Shown here piece by piece: positions 33,801 through 48,800 of a stretch of 64,000 nucleotides of DNA. Where the stretch lies: contig SSNU01000132.1 in the NCBI GenBank assembly GCA_012064415.1, positions 381,655 through 445,654 on the forward strand, read 5' to 3'. The stretch is from Gyrodactylus bullatarudis. Lineage: Eukaryota > Platyhelminthes > Monogenea > Gyrodactylidea > Gyrodactylidae. Position numbers and translations under genes: made by a program. The notes below the pieces were generated by a model. That model saw only the letters and a list, made by a program, of their open reading frames with translations, was not told where the DNA came from and did no database searches. Each line of letters starts with the position of its first letter. Within the stretch, counting starts at the first letter, position 1.

Positions 33801-36800
33801 CATATAGAGGTGAAAAAACTTCTACTCCCTAAAAATAAAAAAAACTGTCTTCGAGAAACAGAGGATCTATATTCCTTCAATCGAGAAGAAAGATAAGAAA
33901 ATGAAGCTCACATGTTTTTCCTCTTCATTTCGTCAAATAAATTTCATTCTCTCTTTTCATCTATCTTCGTTTTTAAAATAAATCCTTGTCTATTCAAAAT
34001 AACTATAACAACTGTTCAAGTTATTTCGCTATAATTTTTCTTCCTCTCAACTGAAAGCTACTAGTTTTTTCTTAAATTGTTGGAGGAATACTTTTGTCAT
34101 CTTGTGTGATTCTCAAAAGGAAAATGTATGAGATTATAAATAAAAAAATGTAATTTGTTTTTCTTCATTGTAATAAATTTTAAATGTCCTCTGGGAGAGA
34201 TATGAAAACTGTTTATAAAAACTAAATAAACTCTTTTGACTTTTACAAACTGTTTTCTATAAAGTTCAAGATTGAAATGGTTAAAAATCTTGGAAAAACT
34301 ATTTTAACTTGAAACAATTATTTATTTTGCTTTCTTTCCTAAATACTCGATCGAATATTGAATTTCTTTTGAATAGCTATTGAATACCTATGGGTAAATT
34401 TTACGTTTCAGAAACTTAATTTTTTAATTTTCCTCCAACAAAGCCATCCATGCCTTGATCAAATTAACCTTCATTTTTGAAAATGGCAATGAAAAGTTTT
34501 CATGTTTTGATTTGCAAAAGTTACATTTCCCCTAATTTTCCCCAAATATTTCTTAACATGTGAAAAAATCTTGACTTTTTTTATTGACCTTTATTTATTT
34601 GAAAAAGTCTATTCCAAAATCTTCTAGTTTTGTAGGAAATTTTTTTTGATTATCTGGAAAAAATTGATAATTTAGATTTTCTCTAATAAATATGAAACAT
34701 TAAAATAAAATAATAGTACACTATAGAGTAAAAGTTACTTGTTTTGTGTTGACAAGTTCTATCTGAGATGAAAAAGTGTACTCTAGCCATCGGAAAAGAT
34801 AATTTAATAAAAATTCTAAAATCTTTTTTGTAAATAAGAGAAAATTTTCTTAACTTGATTAGATTATTCTATGGATATCTTATTATTCATTGAAATAAAA
34901 ATACATACATAAAAGTAAGATTATTCTCCCTCATTCATGCTACGCAGTGAAATAAATCTATCTGATGTGTTGTTGTTTTTTTTGAAAAAAATGAAAGAAA
35001 ATTCTCTCAGTATAAATCTCAAAATAACTTCGTACACAGTGGAAAAGAAAACAAATAAATTTTATGATCCAATGCAATAAAAAAATTCTGTTGTTTCACT
35101 CGCTGTGGGGATTCTCCAAGTGACCCGAAATTATCGTTGCATTCCTATGAATATCAGCTTTCTATTTTCAAATTTATATATCGTGAAGTACTTACTGAAA
35201 TTTATCAATAATTATTTAAGTTTAAAGGTCTCAATTCGATTTTAATACAGCAACTTTTCAACAAATATATATTCTTGTGATGTGGGGATGGTTTACATTG
35301 ATCTAAAATTTAAATGAGTTTCGAGGAAAAAAAGCGTTTTCTTCAATTTGGTGAGAAATTTACAAATATTCGAGAAAGCTATAATAATTACCAGTTGATC
35401 AATGAACAGATCGAGGTATTTTCCGAAAGCCTGGGAAATAGGGTATTATTTGGGAAACTTGGGTTTTATTTGACACTAAAATCTCATACTTGATCAACGC
35501 CCAGATTTACTATAGAAACAGAATAGTAGTCAAAAAAACAAGGAGAGCGTATTGTCTACAAGCTAGCAGATCATTGAATGAAGGAAGAAAGATAACTATG
35601 GTTAATTTTTTACTTCCGTGAAACTATCTAGTTATTTATTACTGTATCTAATAAAAAAGATGATTATTCAGGAACAATCTCAAAATCTAGAACATTCTTA
35701 TCATCTTTCGATTTTTAAATAAAAAACAAATTTAGAATAGATTTGCAAAAGAAGTATTCTTCGAACTCATACCTCGATTCTGAGATCTGGATAGAAAAAA
35801 GTTACCAAAGCCTATCTTTCTCTTCTGGAAAATGTACCTATCGAAGAGACCCGATAATGTAATCTAAACCTTTCATATGAATTTAGAATCTACTCAAATT
35901 TGATAATATAATCAACTTAATCAGAGATTAGATTCTGATTTGAAATTTGACATGATTAATTTTCGTCTATTCTGTTCAATTTAATTCATGTCAACTAATA
36001 AAAACAAGGGTTATCTCCAACCCCCCCCCATTTTTCCAAAAAATTTCAAAAGAAACTTCTTCAAAATAATTTTATTTAATACTTATTTCATTAAACTTTA
36101 TTTCAGCTCTTGATTTTTTACGGCTTGTGTAAAATGGCTGAGTCAACTCTTTAAATGATTCTTGTATCATATAAACAAAATTTCGGAAATTTTCAAATTT
36201 TGAACGTTCTTAATATTCTCTTGATTTATATTTTCATTGAAAATTTCTTAATCTTTTACATTCAAAATCCAAGATATGAAAAACTATTTAAATAGAATAT
36301 TTAAACTATTTATAACTGCATAAAGTTAATAAAATCGAATATAATTAAAATAAAAAAACGTTCAAAATTTGAAAATTTCCGAAATTTTGTTTATATGATA
36401 CAAGAATCATTTAAAGAATTGACTCAGCCAGACACGGTGGAATGATTTAGAAATAGCTCAAAGATTATTAAAACAAAATTACAGGCGTTTTCATCAGTTT
36501 TACGAAATTTCATCCAAGTCTATTGTGCATGGTCATCCAAGTTTTTCATTTATTTTGTAACCTTCAAGTTCCGACTCCGTCAGATTTTCGGCGTCACAAA
36601 GCATGATAATCTCTGAGTAAGCTGCTTACAAGGAGACTACTTTGTATTCATCTGTAATATAATTTTCAAGGGAAACTTCTAACTTATTAGCCACGGCACT
36701 CAGATATTTACAGGGATATTCATTAATTTTTGCAAAACTTCAAGAACATTGAAATTAATAACTCTTCACTTTTTTGACAAACATAAAATTAATTCTCTTC

Positions 36801-39800
36801 AGAGGTAGCGAAAATTTGTAAGATTCGCATAATTATTTTTTTCATCTAAGGTTCTATATAAGGAGAAAGCTCACTTTCAATCTTTGAGTAGAAGTTTAAC
36901 CGTTCAAAAAATTTATCTGAAAATAAATCTGGTAGAGAGTGGTATTTTCAAATAAGAATAATTGATTTGAGGAAGCTTTGAAATTTTCATTGGGGTGATT
37001 ATTGGAAAAAAATTTCCTTCGGGGGGATATTTGGAAGAAAAAATTTTCTTGATTTTGTAATTAACCCTAAAAACATTTAAGAATGTCCTCTTTTCAAAGA
37101 GATATAATGGGAAATATTTACCGATGGAAGAGTTAATTAATAGGCTTAAATCTATTCCTGAATCTAGTAAACTTTACTTGCTCCCTCATCCATAGCAGTG
37201 TAAATCAATTTTCTTTACTTCAACTAAATGTTACAAAAAACCTTGATTATAATTAATAACTTTGCACAACGAAAATGTTAGGAAATTAAAAAAAATCTTT
37301 TTCCTCTACCAAGCTTAATTTACATCATGGTTTTGCTGCTTGCGGGAAAAAGTTCAAGTCCAAAAATATTGATCAATTAAAGTTTAACAAAAGAACTGTT
37401 TTGCATGACCCAATTAGTTTTTTAATAACTTTATATTCAATTCTACCTGAATACCTGATTTTTCATCGATTGGAATTACTCAGATCAGAGGGTCAAGACC
37501 TGGCAAAATGTACATTGTACTAATCTATACAAATATAGTTCTTTTGTTAAACTTGAAATTATTGAAAAATCAATCTAATTTTACATGTCCTTTATTCTTC
37601 CGATTTAAAATCTCTTTGTTTTTTCCTAGTTTCAAGATCAAATCGAAAAACTTGGAAATATTAACTCTTGAGATTTTTTCGTCTTTCTCCTCAAACACTC
37701 TTTTTCATAGCTATCTTCCTATTTTATGATCCATAAAAATAGGAAAAATTGTTCGATTATAATGATAATATGTATTATTATTGATTGTAATCACAACATA
37801 TGGAATATGTTTTCTCTCTCTCCATTCTATCAAAAAAGTAAATAAATATATTAGTTTGCTCTAATCTTTCCAGTATACAACAAGGGAGTGTATTCTTGTT
37901 TGCTTTTTTACCCCATGTACTGTGTACACGAATAGATGAATGAGTAGAAGGGTGGGTACTGATGGTAGGTAAGGAGGTGAAAATAATCTTTTCTGCATAG
38001 AGAGTACGTGCATACAATAGGTAGATCGATGATGAGCTAACAGTTCAATCCTGAATGAAATCTGTATATTTGGTAGGAAATATTCATTGAATATTCCCTC
38101 GATAATTGTAAAAAGATCAGTGAATATTTGATTCTATTTAAAATTTTTTACAAAAACTAGCCTCTGAAATTTTAATCAGCCTTTCGTGCCAAGTTCTAGC
38201 TAGGACTTTTTTTCTTGATTGTAATTTTTGAAAATATTAGAGATTATCAAAAATAAATTTTTTCGGCAAATTATCGCTGATAACTCTTTAGACTCATTCA
38301 CTTTCATTCTAATTTTTTAGGCTGCTGGAATAGAAGGATTTCCAGGAATTATAACAGCCTTGGGAAGTGTTAGAATACGTGGGCCCCTGTCAATTGCTTT
38401 TGTTAATCAAACCAACATGATTGACGTAATTGCTGCCCGACATAAACAACTCACAAGCCTTAAAAATATCTCTGAACTCGAGTCAAACACTGAAGAGGCC
38501 TGTGAAGGTGTAAGTTATTATTCGACTAATTTTCAATTTTAGACTGGAACAGAAATAGTTGATTCCCTTGCCAATTTAGTGGCTTTTCATTCCTATACAG
38601 TCTTTTTGTTTGATCAAATGCTATTAATCACAGAAGAATGTCGACCGGGAGGTCGTAAAAAAGTTCCTACATCCAACCAAACACAAGAAGCATGTATTCA
38701 AGTTGATGCGTTCGCTCAATCTGTTTTTCAATTCAAGGCAGCAATCAGGGTTAATAAAATGAAGTTGGCTGTAAGTCTGTAGAAAATATTTTGAAATTCA
38801 AAATATTTCTAAGCCAATAAATGTAGAAAATAATTCATTAAAGGGAAATTTACACTTGCAGTATCATTTTTTTCGTTTTTTACAGTTACAGTATAATAGA
38901 CCGATGTTTTTTTACACTTACAGTATCATTATTTTTTTTATTTTCATCTTCAGTATCAAAAGATGAAATAATTTCAGAAACAGTATAATATACCAATAGA
39001 TACGATACTGATTCAAGTTGTTTCTTTTTTTGAATTTTTCAATCCAACCGTGACTAACTTTACACCCAAAATTCAAATTCAGAGACATTCTTTTTATATC
39101 TTCACTCAGACAGCGTAAGTTAATCGGCAACCTGTGCCTTCTCCATTCTTCTACCATTTCTTTGGCACTCTGGTCAAGGTAACGATATTGAATAAAAGGT
39201 AATCTCTTATATTTGTGTGCATTATTATTTTTTTGCGAAAATGATCTTAAGTTCATTTAATTGTACTTCCCATCGTCTTATACAATCAAGACTAACACCC
39301 TTCTTATGTGACACGATTTTTCTACTGGTTAGATCACATTCATCTAGAATTTCGAGTTTTTGCTTGATGGTGTATTCATTTCTTTTAAATATCTAAAATT
39401 ATAATTTTGATTAAAAAAACAAACTATCTGCCTCTTGAATTGAGAATTTTGATCGATGAATTGTCTCATCAGCTCACGGGTAAATTTAACATGATAATTA
39501 TCAGCCTTGTCCTGCAATTTTTTATGAAGCACGTTGAAAGATATAGGTTTATCATGCGTCAGTAAAAAAAAGTTTGATTTTATCAAAAAAATTTTGATTA
39601 GAGGATTTAACAACGTTAGTTCTTCTGAAATACTTAACCCGTGCCAAATTTATTCCAAGAATTGATGAAATTTCAGCTGAGGTTTTACCCTCATTAACAA
39701 GAGTAGTGACGTAACGTCGTAAGTCGTGTTTCATGATAATAAACAAGATGAAATTTTTATCCGACATCACATTGATACAGAATTGCACTCCTCCCTATTT

Positions 39801-42800
39801 GATTTTGAGGTATACAAATGTACAATTCTATTGCAGTACCATTGAAAATCAATGGAAACCCACCCTAGAGAAAGTTCATTAAAAGCTAAGATAGGAATGA
39901 AAATAAAAATGATGGGGTCCTGTGTGTTTGAGATTTTGTGATACCCCACCCTAAAGAAAATTTATCAAAAATATTAAGATGGAAGTTATTCTCCTAGCTT
40001 AGGATGTTTTACAAGCAAATTTCAACAAGTTCCTGTCGAAATACACTTTCATAACCCACAACAGATTAGATCAGAAAAAAATGCTCTTTCAAATGAGTCT
40101 AAAAACTCCAAAATCAAGATTAAGGTCCAAAATTGAGCATTCGTGTCTACTTTATAGTAGTTACATACTCCACAAATCTTTTTAGAGGGGTAGACAGGAG
40201 AAGGATAACTTTTTGACAGTTATTACGGAGGTACTACTGTATTGGTATATTATACTGTTTCTGAAATTATTTCATCTTTTGATACTGAAGATGAAAATAA
40301 AAAAAATAATGATACTGTAAGTGTAAAAAACATCGGTCTATTATACTGTAACTGTAAAAAACGAAAAAAATGATACTGCAAGTGTAAATTTCCCTTCATT
40401 AAAATGTGTTACAAATTGTTTTTATAAACTCAAAATAGAAGAGATACGTTCAATGAATTCAAACATCTTGTTCAACAGAGAAAATCAAAAATTGATTGTA
40501 AAGTTTTGATAAGAAAAGAACAACGCTGAATTCACTCTGTTATGACAGATTAATTTAAAATACATTGAGAATTAAAAATTATGCCTATCCTACGTTGAAT
40601 ATAAAATCTATTTGAAATGTAGTTATCAATGAATCAATCTCTCTGAGATCCTACAGTGTAGGATTTAGTTTCAAAATTTAATATCATTCAAAATTCATCT
40701 TTGTATCATGGGAATAATATTTTGTGAAATTAAACTTTTTTTTCAAAATTTCCTATGAAAAGCTAGTTGACATGAAGATGGAAATTTACTATTTTTACAA
40801 AAAACTCAATATTTTTCTCCGGATTCATTGAAAATAATAATTTTTTGAATTCTAAAACGGAATGAGCTAATGGGATGTGGGTTTTCGAAAAATTTCCGAA
40901 AAAAATCCAATCTGACCATTTTTCAAATTTCGAAAATGTAACACTTTTTCAACTTTTGAACCCAAAATTTTTATCGATTTCGATGATTTTAAGCAGTTAA
41001 GTATTGATATTTGGGATCAGTATTAGACAAAGAATTCGAATTTGGCCATAGAGATGGCGAAGAAACTATTGTTTCCGAGAAAAAGTTAAACTTCCAGATT
41101 TTGGATAATTTGCTTTCGTGATTAAGGAAAAACTCAAGTGGTTCGATTTCGCACAGTAATGAAGAACATCAGTGATCTTCTACATGTGATTCGAATTCTT
41201 CGTTCAATGTTGATTCCAAATATCATCACTTAACTGCTTCGAATCATCGAAATCGATAAAACGGCCTATTTTTTTTCAAATTGATTTTTTTCGAATATCC
41301 ACAACTTATTGACTTATTTCATCATGGAATTCAAAAAATTATTTTTTTTCTGTGAATCCGGAGAAAAATATCGAGTTTTTTGTAAAAATAGAAAGTTTTC
41401 ATCTTCATGTCAACTCAGCTTTGTAAGTATTTTAAAATTAAAAAAAATAAAATTTATCTTATTGATTTTACATGATACTCATCTTGATTTATGATAATAT
41501 CATTCAATGTTTTGGAAATAGATGGTAATTTTTAAAATTTTGTTCAGCCGGAATGGTGGCATTGTGCAAGAAATATACCCAGTTGTAAAAATTATAACCT
41601 TGACCTTCTCTTTGGCAATTGTTCCTCGCCAGAATATGGCACAATTGATGGTCGTTTTGCTTTTTGGGAATCTGGCGCAGGCTCAGTAACCTCAATGAAC
41701 CTATCGAAAATTCCCTCAGCTGAAAAATCATCAAGCAATGGACCAATCTATTATGTCGTAGATCCAATAACTCTTTCAACTCGTGAAGCATGGCTTAAGC
41801 AATTAGAGGATATTCAACAAATGCAGCAACAACTTCTAATTGCCCTACAAGATCCAACAAAATTTGGGTCACCGGGTGAAATCGATCAGTTTCGAGGTTT
41901 GTTAATATTGAAATATATAATTTTATCTAAAAGCAAAATATAATTCATTAGATTTTGGCAAATTTGATCCTGATTCTAGACCCCCAGGCCACCAAGGCCA
42001 AAGGCACAAGTCTGCTCAAACAGCTCCAATTTCACAACTAGCCTCACAAATGAATTTATTGCATCCATCCACTCAAGATGAACAACGTTCCCAGGCCAAT
42101 CAAAAAAGATGGCCTAGTTTCAGGCTAAAACGTCCAAGTATTTTAAGCTTTCATAATAATCAAAACCCAATCATTGGCAATGGTAGTAATAATGGCTCTA
42201 ACAATTCCTCGAGCAATGATAAAGTAATTTTTTTCACATCTGAACATATTTCTTAGCCTTCCTATTTTAGATCAAAAAATAATTTTAGAATATTTAAAAC
42301 TGTTATTTCATATTTCAGATATCTCCTTCAATGTCAGAGAACTTTACGACAAACAAACGAACAACTTTATTACGATCACAGAGCGTTGAACGTCGAAAAA
42401 ATTGTACTATATCATATCAGAATTCGAACATACCAAAAAACTCAGATAAGGGAGAGGGATTTTTTCCGTTTTCTCGATTGAACAGCACCTCAGGCATTAC
42501 ACCGACCTCCTGGTTCAGTAGAAACAAAAAGAAAGATTCCGAACCTGCACTGCTTATGTGTCAAGGCCTTTCTCTTGTGAGTGATACCTTCAAAATGCAC
42601 TTTGAAAGTGATACAATTTTTTCAAATTAGCTTTTGTTAGCTTTAAAAATTCTTCATGATGATGATGTAAAAAACCTTTTTGATAGATGTTTTTGTCTAA
42701 AGCAAGTGCATTTTTCCTCTCGAAGAACATGCAAATAGTTTATTTTCCAAGGAAATAAAAGATAAAATCTATTTTAATGATTTTACACGATTTGTTTGAA

Positions 42801-45800
42801 GAAAATTTCCTAATTAAATTTTCAATTCGAGCTATCTACACTGTTATGAACGAGATGATTAAAATTTACCTAGAGAAAATTCAAGTTCTTCTTAGTAGTA
42901 TCGCTGATTATCGGTTATATGCTTGTCTGTAAATTTGAACTTTAAATAATCCTTTTTTCAAATCTTACCTATCCATTGAATGATCAAAAACTAGGCATTA
43001 TTCTTATAGTTGTTCTCAAAATATTTATGAATTATCTGATAGAAATTTTGAGTACTAGTCTGGGTACTGCAAGATATATTTTAAATTTTTCGTTTGTATA
43101 CGAACGGTTCGTTAGATCGATTTGAAATAAAACCTAATTATCTAATATTTGATAATGTTGAATATTTATAAATATTTAGTTATATGCTATTATAGACATT
43201 GATATAAATAGCGATAACAGAGCCTGCCTACTTCCCATATTAATCACATGACAATACATTTATGTTAACATAATTATGATAGGAATCATTTCAATTCCTT
43301 GGAAAACGAAAGAATTTTTATGTGTTCTTTTTGAATACTTTTGTTAATTCGAGCCAACTGCTGTTTTGAGGATTCTGGATTTTATTCCTTTTCTCTGAAA
43401 TGAATCGGAATTTGAATTTTTATCTAAGAAAACTTTTCTATTTTTCTCACCAATCAATTACCAATGCAAGTGTTCATAACTATAGTTGAGTCTAAGGAAT
43501 TGGTAATAGGATTTAATAAAAATCACATATACTGATATTATCTCAATGTTTTTTATAGTAAACTGGAATTCTCTCTAGGGATATACTTTGATCAATATCA
43601 GCTTCCCATTTCATTAAGTGTACAATTGACATGCATTAACTTTGTAGTTATCAAATTTATAACGTACTGTAAGACTGGGAATCATAAAATTTTCCATTTC
43701 TGCAAAGTAGCAATTTTTTATTGTCAGATATTCTAAAAGATTATCCTATCGTTAAGTTGGATTCATTAATTAATTTCTAGACAAAAAATATACAATCAGT
43801 TATCGAAATAGAGAAAAAACTAATATGGAATGAAAATTTTTATTTGAGTCAAATTTTTGGGAATCTTTTAGAAGGATTATTCTAATAGACTACAAGTTAC
43901 AATTTAACTTCAATAATCCTCATAAATTTCTTTTGCTCAACTGTTATTACTAGAATTCGTATTTTTTCGATAGAATGTGAACTTTAATTCATGAATATAG
44001 AGTGTAAATTTATATTTCTATCAGTTCTCCTAGGGATTATATTCTCTCTAAAGCATTTATTTTTGATAAATAAGAAAACTTTTATTCAAGTAGCAGCTAA
44101 AAATTCTACTGCTAGATTTACGGATTATTCAAATAGAAAAGAACTCCAACTTGTATTTCAGCAATAAAAATCTAATCTAGAACCAAGTAGTTAATCAGGG
44201 AGCTGTTCGGCATAGATTGACTATAACGTTGTTCGCTTGCTACCTGACTATGTTGTCTTTTGGCTTGTATTGGTCAATCTGTAGAAAAAGAAAGGGGAGA
44301 TCAGGGTAATCTAAATGTTTTTTATTTTAATCTTAATTTTAATTTTCTTTCAAGTGATGAATTATATTATCAGAGTTATTACTCTAATAATTCTGATTAC
44401 TATAACAATCACTGTAATTTTTTAAATCCTTATTCTTCAAGAAATATTACACCTGTCTCTCCCCTTTCTTTTTCTACAAATAGACCAATACAAGCCAGAA
44501 GAAGTCAGATACCAAGAGAACAACGTTACAGTCAATAAAAATCTAATTTGAAAATTCATGTTCAAAATATGGTCCATATTTTGGTAGACATAAGGTATTG
44601 CTAATTTAAATTATACTGTTAAGAGTTTCTACGTTGAAGATACCAATTTATTCGTTACAATTTTTTAGATTGCATTCTGGATGAAATATGTCTCATTGTC
44701 CCTACTAGATAATAAGAAAGAAACACACAAAAATTGTTGGGATACATGACAACGGTTTTGCTGGCGTATTACCATCAAAAATTGATTTTTAAATATAATG
44801 CCACAGGAAAATTATCAAGTATGCTAAATTTCATGCGTGAAACTATCGAAAAGAATGAGAACCAGTTTCAACTTTTCTTTCAGGGAAATATAAGTAGGCT
44901 TAAGGAATTTTTTAAAATTTTAATTAAAAACGTACTCCTTGGTGTATAATCTTTATATTACATTATCTATCGGTTTGATAGAAAACTTTGGCAAATTTTT
45001 GAAGGATTCATCTATTCATCATTCAATTGGAATATGTCAGAGGGGAAAGAAGAAAGAATATCACCATTGTAAGGAAAAGTCCTTATTTTGATTAAAACAA
45101 AAGTAATCTCATGTCATAATAAATTAGTGTGGAATCAAACTGTCTCATTTAATTCACTCAGATAAAAGTTATTAATAAAAATACTCGTACTGTTAGTTTG
45201 ATGCCTTTCTCCTCTTTTAGATCACAATTTCAGATTTTCGACTATTCAAGGCTCATTTATGTGATTTAGCCCTTTGGAAGACGCTCTCATTAATTAATTT
45301 GTGTTCTCTTATCTTAACAATTTTTAAATTGAAGCATCGATCTTGCTAAATGTTAAGCAAGTGTGATATTACTTGCGGTAGGCCTGTATAGAACACAACT
45401 GATTCTTATCTTTTCTTTATCAGTATGTTATCTTCTCAGTCTAAATGTTCTTTCCCATTTATTCTTTATTTTCCCTAATGAAGAGCCTTTAGCCTAATGA
45501 AGGCGCTATTAGTGCGAATAGAATAGAGGAATATCTTGATATTATTCAAATATTTTATGTAATACAGCTATTCCTTTCTTTGAACCCAACTTTTATACGC
45601 TTCAAACTTTTTACATGTTATTTTTTTTCAAATAACTAGCTTTTGAATATTGAACGGGTCCTTTTTATTGAAGTTGAAAGAAATATTGGCATATTTATCC
45701 TACCATTTATAGCTAGCATTTTTGCTTATGTCTGATTGATTTGGAAACAACTTATGCATATAATGATTCTTTGTAAATGCAAAAGCAGAGCGTGCATTTC

Positions 45801-48800
45801 AAAATGTTTATTTCTTCAGTACAAGAATCCAATCTGTCCAACCTGAAAATAAATTGAAGCATGTAAAAGTGAAAATTTGAATTTCAACAACTCATCTAAT
45901 CTGTTTTTGACGTTAGCTTCGTTTTCTTGACAGCTATAAATATTTTGTTTGAATCCATTTATTTTACCATTTATCAAAATTCATAAATTAAATACAGTAA
46001 TTCTCTACATTCTCTAAACATTAATTTATTCTTGAGTTCATTTTTGAATTTATTTGAGCTTAGGTTATTGATAGATCTATTGAGATTTTTTAATATTTTT
46101 TTACATTTATTAAATATTGCCAGCTTTGTTAGGTTACCAAATTCTGGAATATTGTAGCGCAATTTTTGGCGGTTAGAGCTTACTATAGGGGATGATTTGA
46201 TAAGACTTAATGATTTCAGCTCTCTTCTAAGTCTAAGAGAGTTGTTCGGAGAGTTTAGTTCAGTTTGATAACTCGAAGATAGTAGCCGTACAAATCGGTT
46301 TTGTGCAGATTGAATTTTTTTCGACCATTTTCTACCTTCAGGATTCCATACCGCTGAACAATATTCAATCTTAATATTTTTCTTAAATCTAAGGTCTTTC
46401 AGGATTTACTACAGAGTTTTTGTTCAAAATATTTTTTCTTTGAATATCTATTGAATGATAAATCAATCAAATAATCTACATATACAAATCTTACTGTCAT
46501 TTATTCTTTTTCCTTGGATTATTATTTATGCTTTTAACATTCCGAGAGTCTTATTTGATATCAGGTGATAAAAAAATAAATTACCAAAGTAATAAATGTT
46601 TTCATTTTTATAATTCATTGTATCACATTTTTAGATACACAAAGTAGGCGTAGTCCGTATTTAGGCTAATTATTTCAAAGGGATGTTATTCGATTTTGAA
46701 GAGAGAAAATAAAAAGGTTTATCTCAAATCTAATACAACGATAAAATTCTGACGTAGTTTAACATTGGTTTTTAGCTGGGTCACCAATGTCACGAGATTT
46801 TAAGTAAACAGATGCCACCAGGATATTTCTCACAAATAAGACCTTTATTTCGGTCATACTCGTCAGGATGATGAATGCCAAGGTTTACAGAAAAAAACTA
46901 TCGGGTGATAATGGCTTTTAAGGCCTTATTTGTGAGAAACATCCTAGCACATTTTTATTTAAAAAATTTAGATCTTATCTCACAGTCTTCTCGACATTCA
47001 TTCAATAGTCACTTAGTTTCCATTGTATTGCAAGTTCAAATTTTATTTAATTTGCAAATCCATCACTTTGAGAATAATGAATGAATAATAGCGGACCATT
47101 GATTATAGTCTATTTTTCTTGATGATAATAGCCTTAAAAAAGAATAAATAGAAACAAAAAAGGAAATTTTAATAAATACAGCTGGTGGAATAAGAATTTT
47201 GTAGTTTATTCTTATGTTTACCAAAAGCTTGTAACGGATTCATCTCTGAGAAGTTACATCTCTGTATAACATTACTGAAGCTGTAAGAAGACGAAGAATA
47301 TCCCGTTTATCATCAAATAATTTTATATAAGTTAAATTCAATTAAACAAGTTCATTAATATGAAATTGGGAATCTATGATTTGAATTTTTTTATCAAGAA
47401 TTCGAATTTTTTAAGGATTTGTGTATATCTTCTATGATCTTATAATTATAATTATTCCCCTTTTACTTGACTTGAAAATAAATTTAACGAACATGGTTTT
47501 TTTTGTTAAAATGCCTGCTAAAACAACTAAAATATAACTTGGTTTATAGACATTCTTTTCAAAAATTATAACGAAATGTCAAATTTTCTTCTTTTTATTT
47601 TAGATTTTTCTTCTATTGCCATTTCATCAAATAGCAGCGCGAGTTAATCTCTCTGCCTTTTATTAAGCTATCATATCACAATTTATAATGGAAAATGTAG
47701 CATAATTTAAAAATTTTCATTATTTGAGGAATACTTACCAAGTATATAAAGCTAGTTGGTATGAAGTTGGGAATCTATATAATTTTTACAGAAATCTCGA
47801 TTTTTTCATTAAAAATCCAAATTTGTTAAAGATTTTTTAGGATCCTACTGAAAAAAAATTATTTTTATGAAAAATATGGTCATTTTCAAATTCTCATTTG
47901 GCGCCAAAACTCCATTTTTTCGAACTATTAGCTGAAAGTTTGAAAGTGGGAGGCTGATCGAAAGAGGTTTTTCAGGATCAAGATTAGACAAGAAAATCAA
48001 TTCAACTGAATCTGATCTTATGCATAACCTCATTATCATTTGGGAGCGGAATTTCGATTTTTTGATCATTTTCACTACATGATAATTCAAAATCTCTCGA
48101 AAATGGGGTAACTTTCGATAACTTGACGGTGCTAGTCAGCTTTCTTGTCTAATCTTGATCCTGAAAAACCACTTTTGATCAGCCTCCCACTTTCAAATCG
48201 ATAAAAATTTTCAGCACAAAGTTCGAAAAAAATGGGATTTTGGCTCCGAATGGGAATTTGAAAAATGACAATATTTTCCATTAAAATATTTTTTTTTAGA
48301 TTTTTTTTCTTCAAATGTTAAAAGTGGGCAACGTGAGTAGGATTCTAAAAAATCTTCAATCCTTAAAGTCGCACAGTGATAGTTCTATCACACGTCAATT
48401 CAACAACTCATTATTATTCATTCAAGCATCAGAAAATACTTTGTTTACCACCCATTCGATAGGAAATTTAGGAATATCCTGGAATACGTAAAGATCTTGG
48501 CTATATCAGTCGTCAAACTCGCGCTATACTGATTTTAAGAGAGTTGATTTTCTTCAGAAAATTAATTTTTGTTTAAAACGTTTTTTTGAAAACCTACATC
48601 CCAGGGTCATAGATAAAAAAATAAGATAACTTTTATCGAGGAATCATACTCATCAAAATTCAAATATGCAATCGCCTGAACTCTATCTGCTAAAGCTACA
48701 AAGATAACCTGTGGGTCATTTTTTGATCAATAACTTCTAAACTAAAAATTATTGTCTGAATTAGTAGAAATATTCATTTCTTAGAGGATTTTGAAGACGA

